From NCBI GenBank assembly GCA_963576725.1, contig OY755240.1, positions 62,044,003-62,108,002 of the forward strand: a DNA stretch of 64,000 nucleotides, in the 5' to 3' direction. This document shows positions 30,001 through 33,539 of the stretch, piece by piece. Origin of the DNA: Azorinus chamasolen (lineage: Eukaryota; Mollusca; Bivalvia; Cardiida; Solecurtidae). Position 1 is the first letter of the stretch. Each line of letters opens with the position of its first letter. The position numbers were made by a program, and so were the translations under genes. The notes below the pieces were generated by a model. That model was not told the origin of the DNA. It did not search any database and was given only the letters and a program-made list of their open reading frames with translations.

Positions 30001-31741
30001 CCAAGACCAGACAGTGAAGTACATATTTCCTAATGGCTCGGAGGAGAGCATCTTTGCTGATGGCACTGTGATCAGACTTGAGAAAAATGGCGACAAAACC
30101 ATGGAGTTCCCAAATGGCCAGAGAGAGATTCACACCCAGGAGTACAAAGTGAGATTCTTAACCATTGCATCAATTATGAACACTTATCAAATAATTACTA
30201 TACCATGCAAACACAATTTGTGGGGGTATACTGGAATCACCCTGTCTGCTGGTTGGCCGGGAAGTCTGTTGGCATTTGAAAATGGGTGGTTTGGTGTTGC
30301 AAACTCCTCCTTCAGTTTGAAAATTATTGAATTTATATTTGGCATTCATAATAACTATCTACCATTGAATTTTTGGGAATTTTTGTCATTTTGGCATGAA
30401 ACAGGAGTAGTTGGTGTTGCGAACTCCTTCAATTTGAAAGTTCTTGAATTACAGTAAAACCCCGCTAATGCGACCACCTAAAAGAAGTATAATTCTGGGT
30501 GCTAGATGCAGGTGGTAGCTTAATGCAGGACAAAAGTAATGCAGAAAGCTCCTAGAGGAGCTTTCTGTATTTTGTCCTGCATTAAGCAGCCACCTGCTTA
30601 TAAAGACACCCATGTTTATTCATTAAGTAGTCGCATTAGAGGGGCTTTACTGTATATACTTACCATACATAATAACTATGAATATTAAAAGTGCAAGATG
30701 CAATTTTTCAGGTGTTTAGCACCAGGCATTGCAGAATTATCTCCCCTTAAATTTTGAATATTTTTTGTCAATTGAGTTGGATTTGCGATCAAGGCTGCCG
30801 TGAAGGGGTATTCATCACCTTTAGTGATATTTTAGTTTTATATTGTTATTTAAAACAAGTGAATATATAGCGATGTGAAATAATACAGAATCAAATCTAA
30901 GATATTCTATTAGCAAACAGAGCAGACCCTGATCAGACAGTGGCTACAGGAGCCACCTGATCTAGATCTACTCTGTTTGCAAAGGTGTCAAAAGGTGTTG
31001 CTATGGAATTAAAAACAGGAGCCTAGCTAGCAATATGTACTAATGCACATGCATAACATTTATTTGAAAGGTGAAAATATTATTGTGGTGAAAATGGAAC
31101 AAAAATTGAAGAGGGGAGTGTTAAGGCACATTGATGCCTCTGTTAAAGTCTCCTTTTACATTAACATTGGAGCAGATGCTTTAATTATCACAATGGTTTC
31201 TAAATCGGACTTTTACAGAGGCGCCAAAATGCGTCACTAGGAGGGAATGTGTTAACTCTTTCCCTATTGAACTTTTTATGCATGCATTGATCACTTCGTG
31301 AATACTAATTGTCTTAATTATTATTACATTAAATATTCAAAGGAATTTTTGGCTTAGACAAAATTTGTAAGATCAAAGCTTTATACATTGTAATTCCATA
31401 TTAAGCAAACAGAGCAGACCCTGATCAGAAGGCTCCTACAGGAGCCGTCTGATCTGGGTCTACTCTGTTTGCAAAGGTGTGAACAGTGTTTATATGAAGG
31501 AAAGGGTTGATCAGCAATTAATGTTACTACACTATTTTTAGACAGCAACTATTTATGTGCTAATATGCTCAGAGTTGACCTCCATTACTAATGCTTTATT
31601 GATCTCTTCCAGAAACGAGAATATCCCGATGGTACAGTTAAGACTGTGTATCCCGATGGGAGACAAGAAACCAGATACTCCAATGGAAGACTCCGCATAA
31701 AAGACAAGGATGGAAATGTTATAGTAGACAGGCTGTGTTAG
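1..31741 (+). CDS. CENPJ: Centriole assembly protein CENPJ/CPAP/SAS-4, 5'-partial, 14 exons
   Basis: CENPJ/CPAP/SAS-4 is a centriolar scaffold that sets procentriole microtubule length and binds STIL through its C-terminal G-box. Reading GT-AG exons with matching phases gives join(1..54, 876..1890, 2766..2878, 8569..8724, 11457..11560, 12344..12437, 12971..13141, 14596..14710, 20659..21055, 24092..24242, 25226..25366, 25903..25976, 29953..30148, 31613..31741). This is 2910 nt, 969 residues plus TAG. In the partial protein, residues 19-394 are an acidic Ser/Asp/Lys-rich linker. Residues ~395-569 form a charged coiled coil containing [15 protein letters not shown], as in vertebrate CPAP. Residues 570-775 are a polar Ser/Asn/Gln linker. 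Residues ~780-969 form the TCP10_C/G-box of repeated YPDG/FPNG beta hairpins. The N-terminal tubulin-binding PN2-3 region is not in the window. All introns are full of transposon copies but no exon is interrupted. Family identity is very firm; exon 1 is the least certain part. Confidence 0.95.
360..605. mobile_element. Fam1 MITE
   Basis: TTAACCCTTTACTCCATGAG, core GCAAACAGGGTAGACCCAGA...GGGTCTGCTC, then CATTCATGATGTCATTATTT; right TTAA degenerate. Confidence 0.75.
607..782. mobile_element. Fam4 hairpin element
   Basis: GAGCTACAGTTAAGATGTG ... TTTCTCCACCAAACC / GGTTTGGTTGAGAAA inverted arms around GAATAGTCTC; no TTAACCC ends. Confidence 0.65.
876..1890 (+). CDS. CENPJ: CENPJ large acidic linker exon
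   Basis: This is the largest exon, 1015 nt, entered in phase 0 after TTCTTTCAG and left in phase 1 at CAG|GTGAGG. It starts [19 protein letters not shown] and holds long acidic runs such as [20 protein letters not shown] and [10 protein letters not shown]. The composition suggests a disordered, phosphorylatable linker. An in-frame ATG at 816 lies in the intron and is not taken as a start. Confidence 0.9.
1960..2148. mobile_element. Fam4 hairpin element
   Basis: GAGCTACAGATACCAGTGCA ... arms TATACTGTGACCACTCCTTA / TAAAGAGTGGTGACAGTATA ... CATCTGGAGCTCTG. Confidence 0.75.
2149..2345. mobile_element. Degenerate Fam1 MITE with AATAT microsatellite
   Basis: Core GAGTAGACTCAGATCAGACA...GGACATGCTCTGTTTGC is followed by six ATAAT units; both ends are worn. 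Confidence 0.6.
2365..2614. mobile_element. TTAA-flanked MITE, CCCTCCGCTTGC subfamily
   Basis: TTAACCCTCCGCTTGCTA / TAGCAAGCGAAGGGTTAA ends; core CAGACCCTGATGAGACAGCT...AGCTGTCTCATCTGGGTCTT. Same architecture as Fam1 with a different outer TIR; a related copy is at 60442-60661. Confidence 0.8.
2615..2705. repeat. Fam3 hairpin core fragment
   Basis: CAGTTAATGCAGGTTGAAAG ... AAAGCTCCCAATGGAGTTTT; the outer TIRs are lost. Confidence 0.5.
2766..2878 (+). CDS. CENPJ: CENPJ exon, Lys/Gln-rich
   Basis: 113 nt, phase 1 to 0, from TTTTGTAG to CAG|GTAAAA. It encodes [16 protein letters not shown] and ends in a basic run, [11 protein letters not shown] Fam1 element begins only 13 nt after the donor. 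Confidence 0.88.
2891..3046. mobile_element. Fam1 MITE left part, cut by the 3047 pearl-like element
   Basis: TTAACCCTTTACTCCATAGA, core GAGTAGATCCAGATGAGACA...GGATCTACTC. Confidence 0.7.
3047..3995 (+). mobile_element. Pearl/Helentron-like element, TATACCCCCC family
   Basis: Starts TATACCCCCCACAACG with hairpin partner GTTTGGGGGGGGGTATA, then GTCC/GTCT tracts and ~120-bp degenerate repeats (AGATATTAACTTCATATTTG...). It ends GGGGGGTATTCGTTAGC...TTCTAGTTT. It interrupts a Fam1 copy that starts at 2891. Confidence 0.7.
4832..5850 (+). mobile_element. piggyBac-like element with truncated transposase
   Basis: TIRs CCCTTTCGTTCTCA and TGAGAACGAAAGGG are flanked by TTAA at 4828-4831 and 5851-5854. 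The sequence around the insertion equals the neighbouring repeat unit at ~4655-4690 with a single TTAA, so the empty site is visible inside the same host repeat. A frame from 5022 encodes [20 protein letters not shown] followed by an acidic Ser/Asp stretch, typical of piggyBac-type transposase N-termini. It stops at 5231 and the catalytic part is deleted. Confidence 0.85.
5022..5231 (+). pseudogene. piggyBac-like transposase N-terminal remnant
   Basis: 69 codons: [20 protein letters not shown] followed by [10 protein letters not shown] and an acidic region. Resembles the leading acidic segment of PGBD4-type transposases; the DDE catalytic domain is absent. Non-functional as a transposase. Confidence 0.7.
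6288..6524. mobile_element. Short TIR element inserted in the pearl leader
   Basis: TIRs GGGTAGTTGTGTGACTTTTT and AAAAAGTCACACAACTACCC, with a second inner inverted pair ACTAGTCCCACAAG / CTTGTGGGACTAGT. It sits inside the GTCC/GTCT tract, and the 8829 copy of the same pearl element lacks it. Internally it has ~24-bp repeats (CATTAACCTGGCCAT..., 6331-6400) and three TTAGGG units (6404-6424). Confidence 0.75.
6331..6424 (+). repeat. 24-bp minisatellite plus telomere-like TTAGGG x3
   Basis: Three copies of a 24-bp unit (CATTAACCTGGCCATYTCTT...) followed by TAGGGTTAGGGTTAGGG. TTAGGG is the telomere repeat of most molluscs, but this is far too short to be a telomere. Confidence 0.8.
6545..7645 (+). 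repeat. 152-bp tandem array
   Basis: Seven units spaced 149-152 bp, marked by GATGTGTCGCGTTCAACTCC at 6651, 6800, 6952, 7104, 7256, 7407 and 7560. Units carry diagnostic variants (CAGACAGAG or CACACAAAG). Confidence 0.9.
8026..8192. mobile_element. Fam4 hairpin element
   Basis: GAGCTACAGATAAGGGTGCA ... CTCCACCAAACCCTATACTG and its inverted arm CAGTATGACATTTGGTGGAG; one arm is partly deleted. Confidence 0.7.
8267..8500. mobile_element. Fam1b MITE
   Basis: TTAACCCTTTCCCTCATATA ... CAGGGAAAGGGTTAA, core GCAAACAGAGTAGACCCAGA with one hairpin arm shortened. Ends 68 nt before the next CENPJ exon. Confidence 0.85.
8569..8724 (+). CDS. CENPJ: CENPJ exon, start of coiled coil
   Basis: 156 nt, phase 0 to 0, from CTTTAG to GAG|GTAGGA. 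It encodes [16 protein letters not shown] followed by the heptad-rich [19 protein letters not shown]. The 5.7-kb intron before it holds the 4.1-8.0 kb composite element. Confidence 0.92.
8829..10014 (+). mobile_element. Pearl/Helentron-like element, second copy
   Basis: Same start, tetranucleotide tract, 152-bp units and CTCTTGT end as at 6191-7656, with the diagnostic unit variants in the same order. Lies in the CENPJ intron after the 8569 exon. Confidence 0.85.
10203..10455. mobile_element. Degenerate Fam1 MITE
   Basis: CCTTTACTCCATGAATG and core GAGCAGATTCTGATCAGGCG...GTGTCTGCTCTGTTTGC; no right TTAA. Confidence 0.6.
10521..10979. mobile_element. Fam1b MITE with ~250-bp internal insertion
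   Basis: TTAACCTTTTCCTTCATATA and core GCAAACAGAGTAGACACAGA at the left, AGGTAAAGGGTTAA at the right. Between ~10655 and 10900 lies unrelated sequence with TTCAAGGTTAATTTGAAGG. Confidence 0.65.
11013..11261. mobile_element. Fam1b MITE
   Basis: TTAACCCTTTCCCTGTTCTA ... TTAGGGAAAGGCTTAA, core GCAAACAGAGCAGACCCTGA...GTGTCTACTCTGTTTGC. Confidence 0.85.
11457..11560 (+). CDS. CENPJ: CENPJ coiled-coil exon
   Basis: 104 nt, phase 0 to 2, from TTTCAG to GAA|GTAAGG. It encodes a Lys/Glu-rich coiled-coil segment ([20 protein letters not shown]). Confidence 0.92.
11709..11953. mobile_element. Fam1 MITE
   Basis: CCTTAATCCATATATAAGCC, core GCAAACAGAGTTGACCCAGA...GGGTCTACTCTGTTTAC, CATGAAGTAATTGCTTAAG. 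Confidence 0.75.
12029..12253. mobile_element. Fam2 MITE
   Basis: CCCATTACCTCATAGGCTAT ... ATGAGGGAATGGGAT with a perfect core dyad GCTCCTATAGGAGC inside GATAAATAGAGCATTTGC arms (~12142-12203). Terminal TTAA lost. Confidence 0.8.
12344..12437 (+). CDS. CENPJ: CENPJ coiled-coil exon with PDKKEREEI signature
   Basis: 94 nt, phase 2 to 0, from TTGACAG to CAG|GTAAAG. It encodes [20 protein letters not shown] followed by [11 protein letters not shown], closely matching the vertebrate CPAP stretch around PDKKEREEI. Confidence 0.95.
12660..12790. repeat. Fam1 core fragment
   Basis: GAGCAGACCGTGATCAGACA...GTTCTACTCTGTTTGC without TTAACCC ends. Confidence 0.6.
12971..13141 (+). CDS. CENPJ: CENPJ coiled-coil exon
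   Basis: 171 nt, phase 0 to 0, from TTTGTAG to AAG|GTTAAA. It encodes [19 protein letters not shown] followed by a regular coiled coil ending [13 protein letters not shown], collinear with human CPAP (DLKRKETKWSSTHSRLR). Confidence 0.95.
13226..13456. mobile_element. Fam1b MITE
   Basis: TTAACCTTTTCCTCCATATA ... ACAGGGAAAGGGTTGA, core GCAAACAAAGTAGACCCAGA. Confidence 0.75.
13649..14155. mobile_element. Fam1 MITE split by a TTTTAGCTCATCTG repeat
   Basis: TTAACCCTTTCCTCCATAAA at the left and CATGGAGTAAAGGGTTAA at the right. About 13755-14028 is foreign, starting TTTTTAGCTCATCTGTTTCG, a repeat with GTCGTTGTCGG-like sequence. Confidence 0.65.
14285..14400 (+). repeat. GT-rich microsatellite
   Basis: Interrupted (TG)n/(GTGT)n and GGGG-rich tract in the intron before the 14596 exon. 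Confidence 0.6.
14596..14710 (+). CDS. CENPJ: CENPJ linker exon
   Basis: 115 nt, phase 0 to 1, from ATTCAG to ATG|GTACTG. It encodes [20 protein letters not shown] and then [19 protein letters not shown] polar linker downstream of the coiled coil. Confidence 0.85.
14793..16242. mobile_element. 1.45-kb TIR element, CAGGGTTCCCAC ends
   Basis: TIRs CAGGGTTCCCAC / GTGGGAACCCTG with subterminal AGTCAGGGAAAA repeats at both ends, flanked by ATTAT on both sides. hAT-like by its CAGGG end, but the visible target repeat is 5 bp, so the superfamily is open. It has no transposase frame, and contains a Fam1-like copy (15668-15915) and a pearl fragment near 15470. Confidence 0.7.
15668..15915. mobile_element. 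Fam1-like MITE nested in the 14793-16242 element
   Basis: TTAACCCTTTCCACCATAGA ... AGTCATGGGTTAAG, with core GCAGCTCCTGTAGGAGAGCT. Confidence 0.75.
16273..16514. mobile_element. Fam2 MITE nested in Fam3
   Basis: TTAACCCTTTCCTCCATAAA ... GATAATGGGTTAA with the core GATAAATATAGCATTTGCTC; inserted at the TTAA of the left Fam3 hairpin arm. Confidence 0.85.
16571..16791. mobile_element. Fam1 MITE nested in Fam3
   Basis: TTAATCATATGCCGTTC ... GGGGTTAAGGATTAA, core GCAAACAGAGTAGACCCATA; inserted at the TTAA of the right Fam3 arm. Confidence 0.8.
18162..18409. mobile_element. Fam1b MITE
   Basis: TTAACCCTTTCCCTGTTCCA ... GAAGGAAAGGGTTAA, core GCAAACAGAGCAGACCCTGA. Confidence 0.85.
18415..18590. mobile_element. 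Partial Fam1 MITE
   Basis: Core GCAAACAGAGCAGACCCTGA and right end ATGGAAAGGGTTAA are present; the left end is missing. Confidence 0.65.
19028..19330 (+). mobile_element. Pearl-like fragment, GTGCAAC family
   Basis: GTGCAACAAAGTTGCAC hairpin followed by GGGGTATATAG, then a CAGTCAGTCC tract and AT-rich sequence; the right end is not clear. Confidence 0.45.
19340..20658 (+). other. AT-rich intron with poly-G tract, no gene seen
   Basis: A CENPJ intron segment without recognised elements except 24 consecutive G at 19936-19959. The open frames at 19507-19770 are unsupported. Confidence 0.6.
20659..21055 (+). CDS. CENPJ: CENPJ Ser/Asn/Gln-rich linker exon
   Basis: 397 nt, phase 1 to 2, from TTTGCAG to GGA|GTAAGTG. 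Low-complexity and rich in Ser, Asn, Gln and Lys, it ends [12 protein letters not shown]. The 5.9-kb intron before it holds the nested insertions at 14.7-19.0 kb. Confidence 0.88.
21090..21302. mobile_element. Fam1 MITE
   Basis: TTGAATATTCATGTAAG ... GAAGGAAAGGGTTGA, core GCAAACAGAGTAGATCCTGA. It begins about 35 nt after the 20659 exon donor. Confidence 0.7.
21465..21617. repeat. Fam1 remnant
   Basis: AGGAGCCATCTAATCAGGGT and the typical right-arm text (AGATCTGACTCTACAGTTTG), abutting the Fam2 copy. Confidence 0.5.
21617..21845. mobile_element. Fam2 MITE
   Basis: TTAACCCATTCCTCCATAGG ... GGAGGAAAGGGTTAA with core GCTCCTATAGGAGC. Confidence 0.85.
22008..22232. mobile_element. Fam1b MITE
   Basis: CTTTCCTTCATATAAACAC ... 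CATGGAAAGGGTTA, core GCAAACAGAGCAGACCCAGA...GGGTCTGCTCTGTTTGC. Confidence 0.75.
22423..23897. mobile_element. Fam1 MITE split by the 22637 pearl-like element
   Basis: TTAACCCTGTACTCGATAGA at the left; AGAGTAAAGGGTTAA at the right. CATTAT and TTTCTTAC rejoin to the usual Fam1 text. Confidence 0.8.
22637..23863 (+). mobile_element. Pearl/Helentron-like element with nuclear-receptor-like tandem core
   Basis: Starts ATACCCCCCTTTTG with hairpin to ATGGGGGTAT, then four GGTC units, then ~145-bp tandem units, and ends GGGGGTATACATG...CATCTCTTGT. Inserted between T and T of a Fam1 copy (CATTAT/TTCTTAC rejoin). Each unit has TAGGTCAAAGGTCAAGGTCA followed by a TGACCTT. Confidence 0.8.
24092..24242 (+). 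CDS. CENPJ: CENPJ exon, start of TCP10_C/G-box
   Basis: 151 nt, phase 2 to 0, from TTTCAG to AAG|GTAACT. The 3' end encodes [10 protein letters not shown], the first strand of the G-box. Confidence 0.93.
24275..24485. mobile_element. Fam1 MITE with perfect 68-bp palindrome
   Basis: The core at 24379-24446 is a perfect palindrome around GGCTCCTATAGGAGCC; the right end is GAGGAAAGGGTTAA. Confidence 0.8.
24555..24773. mobile_element. Fam1 MITE
   Basis: TGAATATTCATATAAAAAT, core AAACAGAGAAGACCCTGATC, right end ATAAAGGGTTAA. Confidence 0.7.
24840..25042. mobile_element. Fam2 MITE, degenerate core
   Basis: TTAACCCATTCCCTCACAGG ... GAGGGAATGGATTAA; central dyad partly lost (GGCTCCTATGGAACAAAT). 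Confidence 0.75.
25226..25366 (+). CDS. CENPJ: CENPJ G-box exon
   Basis: 141 nt, phase 0 to 0, from ATACAG to GTT|GTAAGT. It encodes [20 protein letters not shown] and [15 protein letters not shown], the alternating strand-turn repeats of TCP10_C. A minisatellite starts at the donor. Confidence 0.95.
25367..25585 (+). repeat. ~30-bp minisatellite at a CENPJ splice donor
   Basis: About seven units of TAGTATGAGTTACCCAGGTA ATGCAGTA type, starting within the donor region of the 25226 exon. Confidence 0.85.
25644..25850. mobile_element. Fam1 MITE
   Basis: TTAACCCTTTACTCCATAAA, core GCAAACAGAGTAGATCCAGA...GGGTCTGCACTGTTTGC; right end worn. Confidence 0.65.
25903..25976 (+). CDS. CENPJ: CENPJ G-box exon
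   Basis: 74 nt, phase 0 to 2, from TTTCAG to AAA|GTAAGT. It encodes [20 protein letters not shown] and LQFPN, matching the vertebrate YADAQTTHTTYPDGLEVLQF-type strand. Confidence 0.95.
26085..27311. mobile_element. hAT-like TIR element
   Basis: TIRs CAGGGCTCTAGAAAT / ATTTCTAGAGCCCTG, subterminal CCGGTCCAGCCGG / CCGGTC pairs, and an 8-bp target repeat with one mismatch (GTTTCAAC / CTTTCAAC). Contains 17 C (26140-26156) and a ~150-bp hairpin (26574-26725). No transposase seen. Confidence 0.7.
26574..26725. repeat. ~150-bp near-perfect hairpin
   Basis: Arms of about 70 bp (left CACCTGTGTAAAAAATCCAT, right ATGGATTTTTACACAGGTG) around a TA-rich centre at ~26650. Confidence 0.85.
27421..27670. 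mobile_element. Degenerate Fam1 MITE sharing TTAA with the preceding Fam2
   Basis: TTAACACTTTCCCTCATACA, GAGTAGGCCCTGAACAGATG core, GATGTCATTATTTCTTACAT; the right end is lost. Confidence 0.6.
27671..28254 (+). other. AT-rich intron, nothing recognised
   Basis: Part of the CENPJ intron before the 29953 exon. No exon-like frame or repeat boundary found. Confidence 0.5.
28258..28575. mobile_element. Tigger/mariner-like MITE (TCGAACT ends)
   Basis: CTTCGATATCTCGAACT at the left and TTATCTCGAACTAATTTG at the right; hairpin arms CAGGTCTAAAGTAATGCTGA / CAGCAATACTTTAGACCTG around AAAGCTCCTGCTGGAGCTTT. Relative of Fam3; a degraded copy is at 32990-33190. Confidence 0.65.
28702..28938. mobile_element. 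Fam1 MITE
   Basis: AACCCTTTACTCCATGAATA, core GCAAACAGAGTAGACCCAGA with the right arm mostly deleted, AGAAGGGTTAA. Confidence 0.75.
28991..29447 (+). mobile_element. Pearl/Helentron-like element, short
   Basis: Starts TTTTATGCCCCCGCAAAG, has a CATGTATGCACG tetranucleotide-like tract and two ~140-bp units (TCTTTCTTGGAAAGCATTTG...), and ends GTGGGGGCATCACTG...TTCTAGTT. Confidence 0.65.
29450..29844. mobile_element. Fam1 MITE with Fam2 inserted near its right end
   Basis: Fam1 text to 29607 (core GCAAACAGCGCAGCCCCTGA), Fam2 29608-29836 (core GCATTTGCTCCATAGGAGCA), then AGGGTTAA completes Fam1. Confidence 0.65.
29953..30148 (+). CDS. CENPJ: CENPJ G-box exon
   Basis: 196 nt, phase 2 to 0, from ACACAG to AAA|GTGAGA. 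It encodes [20 protein letters not shown] through [14 protein letters not shown]. These are nearly regular YPDG/FPNG/FADG repeats of the STIL-binding beta sheet. Confidence 0.97.
30185..30440 (+). repeat. Degenerate pearl-like remnant
   Basis: TTTGTGGGGGTATACTGGAA resembles the 3047 family leader, followed by two copies of GTTGGTGTTGCGAACTCCTT-like sequence. Just 3' of the 29953 exon. Confidence 0.4.
30450..30655. mobile_element. Fam3 pogo/Tigger-like MITE, intact
   Basis: TACAGTAAAACCCCGCTAAT / ATTAGAGGGGCTTTACTGTA ends flanked by TA; hairpin AATGCAGAAAGCTCCTAGAG. Confidence 0.85.
30860..31010. mobile_element. Partial Fam1 MITE
   Basis: Core GCAAACAGAGCAGACCCTGA...GATCTACTCTGTTTGC, with worn flanks. 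Confidence 0.6.
31115..31255. mobile_element. Partial Fam2 MITE
   Basis: ATCACAATGGTTTCTAAATC and GAGGGAATGTGTTAA; the left end is lost. Confidence 0.55.
31252..31510. mobile_element. Fam1b MITE
   Basis: TTAACTCTTTCCCTATTGAA ... GAAGGAAAGGGTTGA, core GCAAACAGAGCAGACCCTGA; about 100 nt upstream of the last CENPJ exon. Confidence 0.75.
31613..31741 (+). CDS. CENPJ: CENPJ terminal exon
   Basis: 129 nt including TAG, from CTTCCAG. It encodes [20 protein letters not shown] and ends [13 protein letters not shown], collinear with the vertebrate C-terminus. The right half of a Fam1b MITE starts about 20 nt after the stop, so the 3' UTR is partly transposon-derived. Confidence 0.97.
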   Translation, partial: KREYPDGTVKTVYPDGRQETRYSNGRLRIKDKDGNVIVDRLC

Positions 31742-31759
31742 GGAAGACAACATCCAGTA

Positions 31760-31931
31760 CATCCTGATCAGCGTCTGCTCTGTTTGCTAATGGAATTTAA
31801 AAGATCTATTTCTTTACTTTCAAAAATGGCTACAATTTTTCTATCTTCCACGTTTCATTACAACTATTTAGTCCATGAATATTTAGTAGGTATCAAAATT
31901 TGGAAAAAACGTAGAATAGGGAAAGGGTTAT
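31760..31931. mobile_element. Right half of a Fam1b MITE in the CENPJ 3' UTR
   Basis: CCTGATCAGCGTCTGCTCTG ... AGGGAAAGGGTTA; the left half is missing. The element starts ~20 nt after the stop codon. Confidence 0.75.
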
Positions 31932-32244
31932 CCCTTTGAAATCTCACTATTACATTCTGAATGTACTCTATCACTAAACACTGATGAATCATACCACTAC
32001 TGCTATTCACCATCCAAAGGATTAAACTGCCTTCTTGTTTTTGTGTGTTGAATGGTGGTCAAGTTAGCAGTATAAAGTCTTTGCACTAATATATGCTGTT
32101 GCATGTGAAACATTGCAAACAGTGTAGACCCAGACCAGGAGGTAAATCATAGACACCTTGCCTGATCTAGCCCTTCTGTGTTTACTGGATAATTTATCTT
32201 TTTTACATACCCATCTTCAGATGGGACGTACAGTAAAACCTGTC

Positions 32245-32475
32245 TTAACCCTTTCCTCCATAGGCTATTTTTAGACCCAACCTCTTTTAATGATTCTACC
32301 GAAAAGGAGCATTTACTAGATAAAAGGAAAATGTTAAAATATTGTGTAGTATAGAAACCATTGTGATAAATAGAGCATTTGCTCCTATGGAGCAAATGCT
32401 CTATTTATTACAATGGTTTCAAGAAGTGACTATTACAGAGGCGTAGAAAGGCGTATTTATGGAGGAAAGGGTTAA
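32245..32475. mobile_element. Fam2 MITE
   Basis: TTAACCCTTTCCTCCATAGG ... GGAGGAAAGGGTTAA, core AATGCTCTATTTATTACAAT with GCTCCTATGGAGC centre. Confidence 0.85.
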
Positions 32476-32709
32476 CCCTTTCCCTGCTCAATATTCATTT
32501 ATGACATCATGAATATTTATTAGCGGAAGTTTTATAATGTAAACTTTTCAAGGATTTTTTTTGCTATAACAAAAGCTGTAGAATCATATCTATATAATGT
32601 CAAAAGCAAACAGAGCAGACACTGATCAGATGGCTCCTATAGGAGCCATCTAATCTGGGTATACTCTGTTTACAAATGGCAAATGCATTTATATGAAGGA
32701 AAGGCTTAA
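32472..32709. mobile_element. Fam1b MITE sharing TTAA with Fam2
   Basis: TTAACCCTTTCCCTGCTCAA ... GAAGGAAAGGCTTAA, core GCAAACAGAGCAGACACTGA...GGGTATACTC. Confidence 0.85.
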
Positions 32710-32989
32710 GCAGCCATCAAAAAGAGGTCTAATTATGGGTCTGCAAGCCAATGCAGAAAGCTTTCTGTAATACTTTTGCCCTGCACTAAGCAACCACCTG
32801 CATGTTAAGACTGTTCAATAAATGAATGGCCGCTTAAGACATATTCTACTGTACATGTATCATGTTTTCACCCATGGCAGGTGTTTGGAGTCCTGTAAAG
32901 TTGTCCACTCAATCCTTTTAGTGCTGAATTTTCAAATGGACTGTTTCAAACACATCAAGCTTACTGTGAATATTCAGGGATTTTTTTTT

Positions 32990-33190
32990 CAACACATGTG
33001 ACAGCTTAATGCAGATCGAAAGTAATGCTGAAAGGTCCTACAGGAGCTTTCAGCTTTACTTAGAACTGCATTAAGCTGTGAAATTGAGAAATTGTTCAGA
33101 TGAGAAATCGGGTGACTTGAATCTCTGCTATTTTGAAGTAATATGACTGTATGGTTCTTTGAAGTTTGAGATATCTTAGTTCAACTGTAT
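32990..33190. repeat. Degenerate Tigger-like MITE
   Basis: CAGCTTAATGCAGATCGAAA ... AAAGGTCCTACAGGAGCTTT ... GAATCTCTGCTATTTTGAAG; relative of 28258-28575. Confidence 0.5.
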
Positions 33191-33539
33191 TTCATTTGTA
33201 TGTACAGTACTTCTTTTACTTTAGATGTATTTAACCCTTTACTCCATGAATATTTATGAAACAACATGAATATTAATTAAATTATTTTTATGCCCCCAAA
33301 GCTAGGCTTTGGCGGCATATAGTGATCGCACCGTGCGTGGGTGGGTGTGTGGGTGGGTGTGTGTACCTTTTGTCTGGAGTATATTTCCTTTGTCACATCA
33401 GCTACGGATACCAAATTTGGTGTGTGAGTTCATCTTGGTGTGTGGGTGGGTGTGTGTGTGTGTGTGTGGGTGGGTGGGTGTGTGTACCTTTTGTCCGGAG
33501 TATATTTCCTTTGTCACATCAGCTACTGATACCAAAGTT

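Larger units (their letters stand above)
32229..32853. mobile_element. Fam3-type MITE carrying a stacked Fam2-Fam1b pair
   Basis: TACAGTAAAACCTGTCTTAA at the left, CTTAAGACATATTCTACTGTA at the right; interior resumes at 32710 (GCAGCCATCAAAAAGAGGTC) after the two inserted MITEs. Confidence 0.7.
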
